Shown here piece after piece: positions 11,361 through 23,240 of a DNA stretch of 64,000 nucleotides. The first letter of the stretch is position 1, and each line of letters starts with the position of its first letter. Position numbers and translations under genes: made by a program. The stretch lies in assembly GCA_020205615.1 (NCBI GenBank), contig CM035167.1, positions 61,507,436 through 61,571,435 of the forward strand, read 5' to 3'. Origin of the DNA: Panax quinquefolius. Taxonomy: Eukaryota; Streptophyta; Magnoliopsida; Apiales; Araliaceae. The notes under the pieces were generated by a model. The model did no database searches. It saw only the letters and a list, made by a program, of their open reading frames with translations, and was not told the DNA's origin.

Positions 11361-11503
11361 GTACTATTCATGACGTACTATTCACAGGATACTATTCATA
11401 AAGTACTATTCACAGGGTACTATTCATAGAGTACTATTCACAAAGTACTATTCATGGGGTACTATTCACTCGGGTACTATTCACTCGGGGTACTATTCAT
11501 GAC
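11361..11503 (+). repeat. Short tandem array, core TACTATTCA, about 10 units
   Basis: Units of 13-17 bp, for example GTACTATTCACAGG, repeated about ten times with small changes, downstream of the TATA box in the presumed R/U5 region. A decayed version is at 13316-13458 in the nested LTR. Other family A LTRs in this window carry a different repeat at the corresponding position. Confidence 0.85.
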
Positions 11504-12659
11504 AAAAATTAATTTCTTTTCTGTCCAAATTATTTTTGATACAATATTATTCTTTAATTTTACTCGACAAATCAGTATCATGTTGACAATATGAACTTTA
11601 TTGAATTCTAGATAAATTAAATTATAAATATTTAAAAATTTATCCTTTGCTTTCTTTTAATTGAATTCTTTTATCATTGTCACCATCCTCATGCTTATAT
11701 TGTGATGAAAGTCATCTATGACCGTAGTGCATAGATGGACTATTGATTGGTATGATTATGACCATGGATTCTTTGGTATAATCATGACCCGTAATGTTAC
11801 AAATGATGTGGTAAAAGTCATCATTGGCCCGTAGTACATTGATGGACAGTTATTGGCATGATCATGACCAGTGGTGATTACACGAATATCCTCGTGGACG
11901 TGATACTAATGAATATCCTTGGCCCGTAGTGCATAGATAATTCAGTGATGTGGATTATTAATTGAGCTGAGTCTCAGCGATAAAGTTGATGATAAACTTT
12001 TTAAATTATAGAAGATAGTAGATATCATTGTAAGACCCCAACTTTTATGAATAAAGATTAATTTTTCTCAAAATATATTTTTGAATATTATGGTGTGGAC
12101 TTGATATAATGTTATAGTTATGGGTAATATTTACAAATTTTGCAAAGCAAGCAAGTGGTTATATAATATTCGATTGGTCGGGGAATATTTGTTTTGACAG
12201 GGAATATTCGTACGATGGCACAATCATTGGTGGACCCCATTACGGAAGTATTGTCATATTTAGAAAATGACAGAATTATTTTTTTATAAAAATAACGGCG
12301 AAAGTTTTAACGTTAAAAATAACTGTTGAATCAAGGAGAGGTTTGGTCACCTAATTACGCGCCAATAGGGAGAAATCCTTATCGGAAAACCCCCTATTTT
12401 CTGGGAATGATTTGATTGTTAAATATTATGAGTTATAATATTAATGATGAATAAGTTCGTGTTGATTAAAGATGAAATTGATATTTCTATTGTGTTGGGA
12501 TTATTAGTGTTAGTGGAAATCGACATCTATTCGATAATAATTGATTGTCTGGAGGTTATATTGACCAATCAGGTAATTAATCGGATAAATGAGCAATTAA
12601 TTGCTATTAATTCACATGCTTATAACTATTTGTTTACATGTGTGTACTATTGATTCACA

Positions 12660-12890
12660 TGCATTTACTATTAGGGGAGGTGGTGCAAGATTGATAATAC
12701 TTGCATGACTAAAATAAAAATAGAGGTATAGATGAAGGTACTATACTGTAATTATTTTTTTTCACATGACTGTACTATTGATTCAAATGATGTACTATTA
12801 GGGGATGTGATGCAAGTTTGATAATACTTGGAGGACTAAATTAAAAATGAAGGAAAAAGATGAAGGTATTATACTGTAATATTTTGAGTC
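12660..12890 (+). repeat. About 120-bp tandem duplication in s1 U3
   Basis: Two adjacent copies of a block running from TACTATTAGGGGA through TGATAATACTTG to ACTATACTGTAAT or its variant. The host A1 LTR has one copy at the equivalent place (about 10851-10940). The array ends just before the TATA box at 12924, so it could change promoter strength. Confidence 0.75.
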
Positions 12891-12923
12891 CCAAAACGTG
12901 TAATTATCGAAACTATGTTTTCC

Positions 12924-12932
12924 CATAAATAG
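12924..12932 (+). promoter_or_regulatory. TATA-like box of s1
   Basis: CATAAATAG followed by AAGCTCATTC, at the same place as CTATAAATAG in the other family A LTRs; one substitution in the box. Confidence 0.6.
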
Positions 12933-14893
12933 AAGCTCATTCTTCTTTCATTCTCACCAATTCACTAAGAATCACAAGAGTAATTATAGAGAGAGAAGCT
13001 ATAGAGAGAGAAGCTTTAGAGAGAAAGTAGAAGAGAAGTCTGCTACCTCACTATTCCAGTATTTAGTTTTCTTCTGAGGTAAGGGATATAATTTTTTTCA
13101 TTATTCATAAGGAATAATATTTTCTTCCATACTCTGTAGTATGTGAGTAATATTATTCTGTCTCGTGTTCCTGATTAAACCATCATTTTGTTAAAGTATT
13201 ACTTTTATACTCCGTGAAATTAGTAGAATATCCTTGAAATTTGCGCTTCACCTAGTATCGTTTCACAAGGATATTTTCTGCACATTCTTGTTAAATTTTA
13301 AGCTTTTTATGCCGGAGTACTGTCCATGAGTAGTATTCATTTTTATGGTACAATTCACTGGGTACTATTCATAAAGTACTATTCACGAGTACTATTCCCG
13401 GGGTACTATTCCCGAAGTACTATTCACGGGGTACTATTCACCCGGGGAATTATTCATGACAAAAATTGATTTCTTTGCTGTCCAAATCATTTTTGATACA
13501 ATATTATTCTTGAATTTTACTCCACAAAGTAGTATCATATTATCAATTTGGGCATTATTGAATTCTAGATAAATTAAATTATAAATCTTTAAAAATTTAT
13601 CCTTTGCTTTCTTTTAATTGAATTTTTATATCATTATCATCATCCTCATGCTTATATTGTGATAAATGTCTTCTATGGCTTACGTGCATAGATGTAATAT
13701 TGATTGGTATGATTATGACCAGGGATTATTCGGTATAATCATTACCGTAATGTTACAAATGATGTGGTAAAAATCTTCATTGGCCTGTAGTGCATTGATG
13801 GACAGTTGTTGGTATGATTATGACCAGGGATTATTCTGTATAATCATGACCATTGATGATTACATGAATATCCTTGGCCCGTAGTGCAGGGATGATTTGA
13901 TGATGTGGTTTATTTATTAAGCTGAGTCTCAGCGATAAAATTGATGATAAACTTTTTAAACCATAGAAGATAGTAGATATCATGCTCTACTTGACTCTTC
14001 TAATGGATTGCTTGTTCCGCTGCAGTTAAACTTGATGTTTATTATATTTTATCAGTTTAACACTCTTGAAGGCTAACGATAATTTATTCTGTATTATCTT
14101 AGTCATAATATTTCTTACTCGGCTAGTTGAGCTCATCCTTTGTTTTCATTGTTCTCTTCAGAAAATGAGAATATAGATGGGACTAGTCGGGGAACGGAGT
14201 GACGGTCCAGATGTTTGCATTAGTAGTCCTCACTATTCAGTGAAATAATGTGATAATAAACTTAATAAGGACTCCATTTGAGTTTGAATACTGTCTAGAA
14301 GACAATATTTGTATTAAAACTCTCAGCTTATGTTTTGTCATATTTTACACGAAAGTTGTATAACTAAGTTGTATTTGAATTTTGTACCATGTATTTGGCG
14401 ACTCAAGATGGGTGATGTATACCTATTTTATGGGCGTCACAATCATGCTCTACTTGACTCTTCTAATGGATTGCTTGTTCCACTGTAGTTAAACTTGATG
14501 TTTGTTGTATTTTATCAGTTTAACATTATTGAAGGCTAACAATAATTTATTCTGCATTATCTTAGTCATAATATTTCTTATTGGGTTAGTTGAGCTCACC
14601 CTTTGCTTTCATTGTTCTCTTCAGGAAATGAGACCGTAGCCGAAACTAGTCGGGGAATGGAGTGACGGTCCGAAATGGTAGCTGTAGTAGTCCTCACAAT
14701 TTTATAAAATAGTGTGATAATAATGGTAATGATGACTCCATTTGAGTTTGAATACTGTCTACTAAACAATATTCGTGTAAAACTCTCAGCTAATTTTTTT
14801 GTCATATTGTATAAGGAAATTTGTATTTACATTATGTACCATGTATTTGGAAACTCAAAATGGGTGATGTATACCTATTTTGGGGGCATCACA

Positions 14894-14910
14894 GTTGGTA
14901 TCAAAGCTTA
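14894..14910 (+). other. A1 primer binding site (initiator-Met tRNA type)
   Basis: GTTGGTATCAAAGCTTA immediately after the 5' LTR. It matches the usual plant initiator-tRNA-Met primer site TGGTATCAGAGC except A for G inside TATCA(A/G)AGC. It fixes the LTR boundary and the + orientation. Confidence 0.85.
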
Positions 14911-15080
14911 GGGATATGATCTCTGGCTGAGATGTGAGACTAGAACTAGGAGGGGAGAGACGGGTAATTCCTTCGTTAGTATGACCTACCTAAGTTTATT
15001 TGTTATTTAATTGGTTAGTCAGAGTATAGGGATAATATGTGACATGTCAATTAACCCTTGTTTTGTGGCAGTGTTTAAAA

Positions 15081-15678
15081 ATAACATCCGAGAATGTCGA
15101 GATAAGCAATGGAGCACATGAGACCGTTGAGTCACCAATGATCAATACCCAATATAATGTGCATCAGGAAAGCAATAATCCTCAGGAAAACATAAACATC
15201 GACCAAATGATGAACGATGGGATGTTCAGAGGCTTTATGCAATTCATGCAACATCAGGCGAGAGCGACTCCTGTTCAAAATATAGGTGGAAACACTGGGA
15301 ACTCACAGATGGTCACCGCTAATCAGTTCAAGGAGCTTGGACCACCAGAGTTTGTGGGAAAGCTAGAACCACTTAAGGCAAAGAGGTGGATAAAGCAGAT
15401 CACCAAGATATTTGATGTCTTGGGATGCTCCGAGGAGAAAAAGGTTCCCTTTGCCACCTTTATGTTGCGAGGAGAGGCAGATCATTGGTGGGAATCTGTA
15501 AAACTTACCCAGCCTACCGCACTAAAGATGTCTTGGGAGAAATTCCAAGAACTATTTAACGACAAGTACTTTCCCGAAAGTATTCATCACATGAAGGAGG
15601 TGGAGTTCATCAAGTTGGAGCGAAACAATATGACAGTGTCGCAATACGAAGCTAAGTTTGCTGAGTTGTCCCGGTTTG
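15081..15678 (+). pseudogene. gag: A1 gag, N-terminal part
   Basis: Reads TSENVEISNGAHETVESP, FRGFMQFMQHQARATPVQN, ELGPPEFVGK, KQITKIFDVLGCSEEKKVPF, GEADHWWESVK, KFQELFNDKYFPESI, the Retrotrans_gag fold of gypsy capsids. The native start codon is lost: A2 and A3 have ATG, while here it is ATA at 15081-15083. The frame is otherwise open to 15678, where the family E solo LTR is inserted inside the LSRF codons. Gag continues at 19324. Confidence 0.9.
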
Positions 15679-18600
15679 TGTAACACCCTGAAATCCAGTC
15701 TATCTTCACACTTAGATTTCGTGCATCATGAGTACATATTATTCTAAACATACATCATTATATAGTGAAATATAACAACATACATTCTCAAATCCCAGGT
15801 TCTAAAACCTTATAACCTCTTTCATTACAAATAATGATAAATACATTATTCATTCAATCTTATAAGAGTGACTTTTATCCGCCACCAAGGATACATAAAA
15901 GTTTATTAAACTAATCTATAGTTCAATTAAACTATTCTACATTACAAGTCTTCGCTTGATCTTCTTGTACATTCACATACTGAATGGCATTTCTTCTGGA
16001 TATCGGTCAGCTTGATCTTTACGAGATCCTTAAGTTCTTTCTAACATCGTTCGTTGAAAATGTTTTTCATTTAAAACAAGTGTGAGCATTCAAATGCCCA
16101 GCAAGTCATAGAAGTTGAATAAACAACTTCAAGAATTTAAACATTCTTTTAAGACTTCCATAACCGAACAAAGGTTACGAAGCAGCTGGAATAATAGGAA
16201 TAATCACGATTCCTGTCATCTTAAAACATTAGTCACATACTCTTTGAAATACTTTAATTCTTTTACCTTTTTCCATACACATCATGTCTGGCTAGAATCA
16301 TTAGCACAAGATTAACAATAACGGTTCATGTATAAACATAACATACTTGTATTGAACAACTCAATCACAGAACAACTCATGTCATAGAAACACCGAAGTG
16401 TTCAAATTATGGCACAAGGGCTCATATATACTACCACCTTGTATAAATATAGCACATTTGCACATAGACAAGACTTCTCAAGTTCAACATCTGAGAAGTT
16501 TAAGAAACTAGAATTCATGTAATATGAATAAAGTTAGGAAACTTGCCTTACGCACAGCTACAGCTTACGCTGAACTGCTCATTTCAATCCCTACATAACA
16601 CATAAGGAAATAACACATACACCAATTAGTCATATACTTGACTTACACATTGGTTTAAACTTAACTTTACTTCTTAGGGTTCACGTTCTTGCAACCTAAG
16701 TTTACACGACCAACTTTCTTTTCCTAGTTACGGCTTCATGACATACGGAGATGTCTTACTCATACGTTCATCATCTTTGATGATTTACATTATTATCCTC
16801 TTCTTATAACTCTTGTAGGACTCAATACACATCGCGTTTCTGCTAGTAGTCCATATGGTACTCTGAGTGGTTTCCTACAAACAACCAACAAACAAGTTCC
16901 CATCTCGTCTACACTGTCTTTTACAGTGAGTTAGATCGGTTGCAAGTTTTGTATATACCTCCTCTCTTTGAAAGAATTGTTTAGCCCAACTCCCATATGT
17001 CAACCATCAAAAAATATGATTATACCACAACCTAACTTTATCTTAACCTATCTAAACCATTAAATTATAATGTTTGTTAAGCCAATTTCTTATTCCTTAC
17101 GGCTTTCTGGCAACTAAATGTCATACCTCAGGATTCATTCTTTATCCGACCCACATCGGACTTTCATTACTCTTGTTACCGTTCGTTACGGCTTTCATTC
17201 GTTATCCATTACATGAACCCCATGTTCATTATTCTTTCTTAATGTCGAAGCCATATAGTTCGTTGTATGCTAAGACCGAGCCTTTATCGCCACTATGTTG
17301 CATTTACGTTTATTGATTAAGTGTTACATTAAATGAATTACATGTTCTTTATCTTCTCGTATGCTTTCCTCAGGAGTTTGAGTAGTTAAAAGCTCCTCAC
17401 TGACCATTGCCTTGCACCGGCACTGCGACGCCGGTTCCCTTCTTTCTTCTCGTGCTGCGGCGCCACTCAGCAGTGGTTGGGTGCCCGAGCTCGTGCCGCG
17501 GCACCGCCTCCTAAGGCTCAGCTGGCGCTATGGCGCCGAGCATGAAACTTCTAAAAATTTTTCTAAGTCTTGCACTGGTTTGAGACGCTCACTTTACGAT
17601 CTCATATCTTCTTTGTTATAGCTCGGAATGAGGTCGTTCCAAAGCCATTCTCTTCCTTATCTTAAGTAATTCAACTTCCCTCAAACAAAAATAAATTCTG
17701 AATCCGATAACATGCCATTCACTTGGCTTAGTCTTCCTCCTTCGTTCGTTTTTCGTTATTAACGTTCTTCGTTCGTTCATCCGTAATTCGGTCATCCGAA
17801 CTCGTAACTCATTCATTCTTGAGTCCACGACTCACGTTTTTTACGTTATCTTACTTTCTTATAAAGCCCTACACATTTGGGTTCATTTACACACTTTCTA
17901 TTTCTCGTTCGTCTTTTATGAAAAGTTTTCCATAACTTTGTTATAGCTTAGTTCAATCCGTTCTTCATGAACGCTTCTACTGTTCCTAACTAAGAAATAA
18001 GCAACTAACTTATAAGCGATGGTTTTAAACTTGTCCATCAACAACAATTATACTACGGTGGTTTTAAATTTGTCCAACAACAACGTTCTTTGTGTTCTTC
18101 GCTCGTTCTTCATTTTTAATCGATATTTTGATTACGATTTTACTTTTCCTTGGAATTTGGTGTTATAAAACACCATTCCTTACTAATATCACCGAATCGT
18201 TCATATGATACATTCGGATCGTTCAAATTCATTACGAAAGTCATACCTCCTTAAGAAAGCTTTTTAAGAAACTTATAAATTAAACTTCTAATTCTTATTT
18301 CTTTATTTCCTCATGATTTCAACCATATGAAAATCATTATTAACTTCTTTTAATTTTATTCTCATTAAGCTATATGATTTCCATATAAAACCTAAAGAAA
18401 ATTTGATTAAAGGTAAGTTTTAATACCTTTCTTCTTGGATTTTATTCCATTTTCTTCTTCCTCTTGCTTACTCTTACGATTTGCTAGCTTTTACGTTTCT
18501 TCCCTTCCTCCAATCTGAGCATCCAAGCTCTCTTTCCCTCTTTCTCTCTTAATTTCATGTGTTAGTTGAAAAAAAATCTACCAAATGAAATGAATTAGCT

Positions 18601-19323
18601 TAGCTTATATAGAATTTCAAAACTTAGGGGCAAAATAGTCATTTTGCCCCTAAGTTACTATTCCCACCACCTTACTATTCACGAAGCTTCGTGCTTCCGT
18701 CTTGCAGAATTCGTCCGACAGTTTTAAAAATCGCGTTTCTCGTAATCCAAATATTTTTGGATATTTCATCTTTCCTCTACAGTCTAACTTTTACGCATTT
18801 TTTGGAACTCTGAAAAACTGAAAAACACTTTTTGATATTAAGCGTTTTCCTTCACGTTTTCCCTATTGTAGCTAAACGAAAGAAAAGTACATAACAATAC
18901 TTTTTGTCGTTTTTATTTCGTCCGATTTCTACGCATTTTTCAAAAAAACTTTTATCGGCTTACTTAACTTTACATGATATATTATCGTCAAATCTTTCGA
19001 CGGAATGTCATTTTGACATACCGAACTCTCGGAAAGGCCTAGGTTATTCAAACCCTAACCCTTAGGTTTCGTCGGGTGAATAGTGCATATTTCATCTTTT
19101 CCCCAAACATATTTTTGTTCCTGGAAATTTTTTATTTTTGTCTTCAAAATTCTTACTCGTTCAGTCTATCTCGTAGCTAGAATACTCCCGACTTATAATC
19201 ATCCTAGGTTCTAGAACGATTAATAAACACATAACACATAATAGTATTAATAAAAATTCATTTTATTAATAACTAATTCTTTTAACTTAAATTCTGGACA
19301 ATCTGGTTCTCCAGGTTGTTACA
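15679..19323 (-). mobile_element. Solo LTR, family E, inserted in A1 gag
   Basis: From TGTAACACCC at 15679 to GGTTGTTACA at 19323, 3645 bp, with 7-bp inverted ends TGTAACA/TGTTACA and target duplication GTTTG (15674-15678 and 19324-19328). No internal coding region. Minus orientation is supported by a TATA-like TCTATATAAGC (plus coordinates 18603-18613), a GA-rich presumed transcript start beyond it, and a conserved U5-type stretch near 16081-16105. A GC-rich palindrome cluster lies at 17414-17540. The length fits the long LTRs of Tekay/Del-type elements. Confidence 0.9.
17414..17540 (-). repeat. GC-rich palindrome cluster in E LTR
   Basis: Four GC boxes in about 130 bp: ACCGGCACTGCGACGCCGGT (6-bp arms), GTGCTGCGGCGCCAC, the perfect 12-bp palindrome GTGCCGCGGCAC (17493-17504), and GGCGCTATGGCGCC. 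They stand out against the AT-rich LTR and resemble boxes in other LTR families of this window. Confidence 0.8.
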
Positions 19324-19818
19324 GTTTGCATCCCATTCGGTTGATAATGAAGAGCGTATGACGCGGATGTTTCTAAGAGGTTTGAAACTCGAAATACGTC
19401 AATACCTCATTTCTCACAAACTATGTTTGTATTCAGATGTGTAAATAGGGCTCAGTTATTGGAGCGCGATAATGAGTCAATCCAACCAAGAGAGAGCAGC
19501 TGACAAAATGATAATACCAGTGGTAGCAGTCATCGAAGCGGTGATAACAAACATGAAGGGAATCAACTTGCCAGAAATGGTAACCACTTCGGTGGTAATC
19601 ATGGCCAAGACAATAGGAGTGGAAATTTCAAGAAGAGGAGATTCAATAATGATGGAAAGACGTCAGCACCAGTAACCGTTGTTAAGGAAGGAGAACGACC
19701 ACCGATCATATGCTACAAATACGGAGGGGAGGGACACATCAGTCCAAACTGTACGCAGTAGTCCAAAATATGTTACAATTGTGGAAGAGAAGGTCACCTA
19801 GCTCAATTTTGTTGTGTA
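19324..19818 (+). pseudogene. gag: A1 gag, C-terminal part with zinc knuckles
   Basis: Continues gag after the E insertion: CIPFG-like text with stops and shifted frames, then a Gly/Asn/Arg-rich tract (GNHFGGNHGQDN, GNFKKRRFNNDGKT) and two CCHC knuckles. The first reads CYKYGGEGHISPNC with the second Cys replaced by Tyr; the second reads CYNCGREGHLAQFC and is intact. A TAG lies between them where A3 has Gln. The knuckles bind the packaging signal of the element RNA. Confidence 0.88.
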
Positions 19819-20571
19819 GTGAAGCTAAGTCTAGTTGGGATGGTGACACCAAATGCCTTCCCAGATAAGTCAATGCCGGTAGTTCAAGGGAGAGCGTTTG
19901 TCGTAACCTCCCAAAAAGTGAATAACCTGAACGAGGTTATCACGGGTAAGCTAATCATAAACTCTTACGAAGTCTATACCTTATTTGATACCGGTTCTAC
20001 CCATTCTTTTATTTCTCCTACTTGCGCTGAATGTTTAAATTTAACTTCGGAGAATTTAAACTTTGACTTATCTGTTGAAACTCCTTTGGGAGAAACCTTC
20101 AGTACATCCATTGTATAAAAGTCTTGATTGATTCAAATCGGCAACCGCACATTACTTGTCGATCATATATCTTTGAAAATACTTGCATTTGATGTGATTT
20201 TAGGGATTGATTGGTTAACTACTCATCATGCTAAAATTGATTATTTTTGTAAGGTTGTTAGCTTTCATATTCCTAACAAACCTATTATGCGAATTCAAAC
20301 AACCAAACCACTAAAGTCAATCACTGTCATAACAAGCCATAAAGCTATTCATTTATTGAAAAATAGATGTCAAGCTTTCTTAGCCCATGCCATGGATTTA
20401 AACAAAAATACGTCAGATTTGAATGATATTTCTATTGTTAATAAATTTCCTAACGTATTCCTTGAAGAACTTCCTGGCCTACCCCCAGAGCGTGAAATCA
20501 AATTTTGTATCGATCTTGAACTCGGTATAAAACCCATTTCCAAATCCCCATATCGAATGGCTTGTATTGAA
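19819..20571 (+). pseudogene. pro: A1 aspartic protease
   Basis: Active site LFDTGSTHSFIS (about 19981-20016) is intact, followed by LGETFSTS, VILGIDWLTTHHAKIDY and KVVSFHIPN, the gypsy retropepsin (RVP_2) signature. Two stops near 20116-20127 break the frame at a Tyr position (YKS in A2 and A3). The end reads FPNVFLEELPGLPPEREIKF, the protease-RT linker. The protein would process Gag-Pol. Confidence 0.9.
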
Positions 20572-21408
20572 CTTTAGGAGTTAAAAACCCAACTACAGGA
20601 ATTGTTAGACATCGGTTTCATTCGTCCTAGTACATCTCCTTGGGGTGCTCCTGTTCTATTTGTGAAGAAGAAAGATGGAAGTATGCGACTTTGTATTGAT
20701 TATCGGGAGTTGAATCATGTTACCATAAAAAATAGGTACCCGTTATCTCATATTGATGATCTGTTTAACCAGTTGCAAGGTGCAAATTCTTTTCAAAGAT
20801 CGATCTTCGTTCTGGATATCATCAATTAAAGATTAAAACTGATGACATTCCAAAGACTGCTTTCAAAACTCGGTACGAGCATTACGAATTCCTAGTCATG
20901 TCTTTTGGATTGACTAATGCTCCTACTGCCTTCATGGATATGATGAACCGAGTATTCAAGGAATATTTGGATCATTTCGTGGTTATCTTTATTGATGACA
21001 TCCTCATATACTCCAAAAGCCGTGAAGATCATGAGCAACACTTGAGGCTGATACTCCAAAAGCTTCGTGAAAACAAGCTATATGCCAAGTTGAAGAAATG
21101 CGAGTTTTGGCTTGAGGAAGTAGCATTCCTTGGGCATATGATATCGAATCAAAGAATATCTGTTGACCCAACAAAGATTAAAGCAATACAAAGCTGGGAG
21201 CAACCTAAGTCAGTAACTGAAGTACGTAGCTTTCGGGGCTTAGCTGGTTATTATCGGAGATTCGTGGAAAGATTTTCTCGAATCGCTACTCCATTAACTC
21301 AACTGACTTGAAAAGATACAAAATTCGGTTGGAGCGATGATTGTGAGAAGAGTTTCCAAGAACTCAAGAGAAGACTTATTTCAGCACCTGTTCTGACAAT
21401 ACCATCTG
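20572..21408 (+). pseudogene. rt: A1 reverse transcriptase
   Basis: RT blocks [50 protein letters not shown], then a frameshift near 20800, then [19 protein letters not shown] and the catalytic FIDDILIYS (FIDD at 20988-20999, intact). [16 protein letters not shown] and [20 protein letters not shown] follow, with a TGA near 21309 where relatives have Arg. The coding text is cut at 21408 by the s3 solo LTR and resumes with RNase H at 24258. Confidence 0.92.
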
Positions 21409-21791
21409 TGTAAAACCCCAACTTTTTGAATAAAGATGATTTTCTATAAATATTATTTTAAATATTATGGAGTGAAATTGATATAATGTTATAGTTGTGG
21501 GTAATATTTATAAATTTTGCAAAGTACGCAAGTTGTTATATAATATTTGATTGGTCGGGGAATATTCGTTTTAACAAGGAATATTCGTACAACGACACAA
21601 TCATTGGTGGACCCCACAACAGAATTGTTGTCGGATTGAGAAAATGACAAAAATACTTTATGAAAATAACGACGGAAGTTTTACCGATAACTATTGAAAC
21701 ACCCGGTGTTAAAAGTATAGTAATATGCGTGGTTGCATAGTAGCACACGATATTGATTATTGATGCTTACGTGAGAAGTCACTCGGTTTTG

Positions 21792-21795
<4 letters not shown>

Positions 21796-21864
<69 letters not shown>

Positions 21865-21938
21865 GTGACGTGTTGAATTATGATAACATGGGGGAGGGAT
21901 TTTGAAAGTCACGGGAAGGATTATTAATGCAAGATTGG

Positions 21939-21999
<61 letters not shown>

Positions 22000-22127
22000 G
22001 ACAACATGTGGGATTATAATTATATATATATTTTATTTATATATGTGACATGTGGTGGGTGGTGGTGGAATGGTTGATTAATGTTATTGTTGAATTGATT
22101 TGGTTTAATCAAGTTTGGTGGGAAAGT

Positions 22128-22201
<74 letters not shown>

Positions 22202-22310
22202 TTGGCTTTAAAGTTGTTTAGTTGGGTGGGGATTTTTTTGGGCACGGGTAGGAGTATTATTTTGTATAATATATATATATATATATATTTATATATATGT
22301 ATAGATATAT
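21796..22310. repeat. Four long (TA)n microsatellite runs
   Basis: Runs at about 21796-21860, 21939-21995, 22132-22199 and 22268-22310, separated by unique sequence, all inside the U3 of s3. They explain why this LTR is 300-400 bp longer than its relatives. Confidence 0.95.
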
Positions 22311-22614
22311 ACTGATGAGGTTGATAAGGGAGGGGCCCTCATTTTTTTCAAAGAATGTCATTGCTAGCATTATTTGACAGATTCTGTGTTGATTTTTTAA
22401 AGCTTGGACCTTTTGGCCAAATTTTTGTCAAGTTATGTATTATTATTGCTAGCTTGTGAATTAGGATTTCTTTTAATTGGTCAAGACTTAATTTGGCATG
22501 TGTAGTTTTTCCTCATTGGCTAACTCTTTGAAAAAACGTTGGAGCTAAGAATTCGTTTAATTTTAAAACACTGTGCGCCTGTGATTATTTCCAAATAGTA
22601 TCCTTTCTATTCTC

Positions 22615-22624
22615 CTATAAATAG
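22615..22624 (+). promoter_or_regulatory. TATA box of s3
   Basis: CTATAAATAG followed by AAGCTCATTCC and a GA-rich tract (22666-22700), as in the other family A LTRs. Confidence 0.75.
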
Positions 22625-22789
22625 AAGCTCATTCCTTCATTATTTCTTACGAATTCACTGAAACTCTAGAGAGATAAACTATAGAGAGAAAGAAGAAAGT
22701 ATTCTGCTACTTCACTACTTATATATCTAGTACTCTTCTTCTTAAGGTAGGGAATATTATTTGTTGTACTCGTAAGGGATGTTATTCTT

Positions 22790-23240
22790 TTGTATTCATG
22801 AAGAGAACTTATGTTATTCCATTCTTTATTATTCTGTTGGAATAACCTGTATACGCGGGCTACCCTATACTTGGTGACATTCTTCTATTATTCCGTCTTT
22901 ATTATTTTGTTGGAATATCTTATCTCATGCATTTTACTTGAGACTTGATTGATGTTTTTATTATTACGTTGAATATATCCTCGCATGCATGCTTTTCTGC
23001 CGGACTGACGATTCTCATCCTTATTAGTATTCTGTTGGAATAACCTGTTTATGCGAAGTTCCGCATGCATGGTGATTTCTGTTGTTGTTCTATTCTTTAT
23101 TATTACATTGGAACATCCCGTTTGCAAATTTAAATTCGACTCGGGTTCCGTTATTTAGTATTCTGTTGGAATAACCTGTCTATGCGAAGTATCGCATACA
23201 TGGTGATTTCTTTTGTTATTTCATTCTTTATTTTACTCAG
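22790..23240 (+). repeat. About 60-bp degenerate tandem repeats in s3 (GGAATAACC type)
   Basis: Repeated blocks containing TTTATTATTCTGTTGGAATAACC then a GCATGCATGGTGATT-like segment. Equivalent arrays lie at about 37655-38060 (A2) and, reversed, about 56000-56390 and 61330-61680 (A3). A1 and s1 have the TACTATTCA array instead. Confidence 0.75.

Larger units (their letters stand above)
12029..14441 (+). mobile_element. Solo LTR, family A, nested in A1 5' LTR (s1)
   Basis: TGTAAGACCCC at 12029 to GGGCGTCACA at 14441, 2413 bp, with no coding region or second LTR attached. It is flanked by the 5-bp target duplication ATCAT (12024-12028 and 14442-14446). The host LTR is split exactly there: text after AGATAGTAGATATCAT resumes as CTCTACTTGACTC after the insertion. 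A solo LTR forms when an inserted element recombines between its two LTRs. It carries a TATA box, the TACTATTCA array and an about 120-bp duplication in U3. Confidence 0.95.
9968..14893 (+). repeat. A1 5' LTR (split by a nested solo LTR)
   Basis: Starts TGTAAGACTC at 9968 and ends GGGGGCATCACA at 14893, directly before the primer site. Without the nested solo LTR (12029-14441 plus one 5-bp duplicate) it is about 2.5 kb. A TATA box is at 10981-10990, followed by a GA-rich presumed R region (11045-11080). Ten 13-17 bp repeats with core TACTATTCA lie at 11361-11503, and several copies of a GGCCCGTAGTGCA motif at 11700-11940. It resumes at 14447 with CTCTACTTGACTC. Confidence 0.92.

Noticed and set aside
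17412..17621. GC-rich ORF starting MHRHCDAGSLLSS
   Set aside because: Falls on the GC palindrome cluster of the E LTR, with no similarity to a known protein.
15679..19323. Family E segment as a DNA transposon with terminal inverted repeats
   Set aside because: The inverted ends are only the 7-bp TGTAACA/TGTTACA usual for LTRs. The 5-bp duplicate, TATA-like box and lack of a transposase fit a solo LTR better.
22115..22315. ORF rich in Ile-Tyr repeats
   Set aside because: Translation of a (TA)n microsatellite in the s3 LTR.
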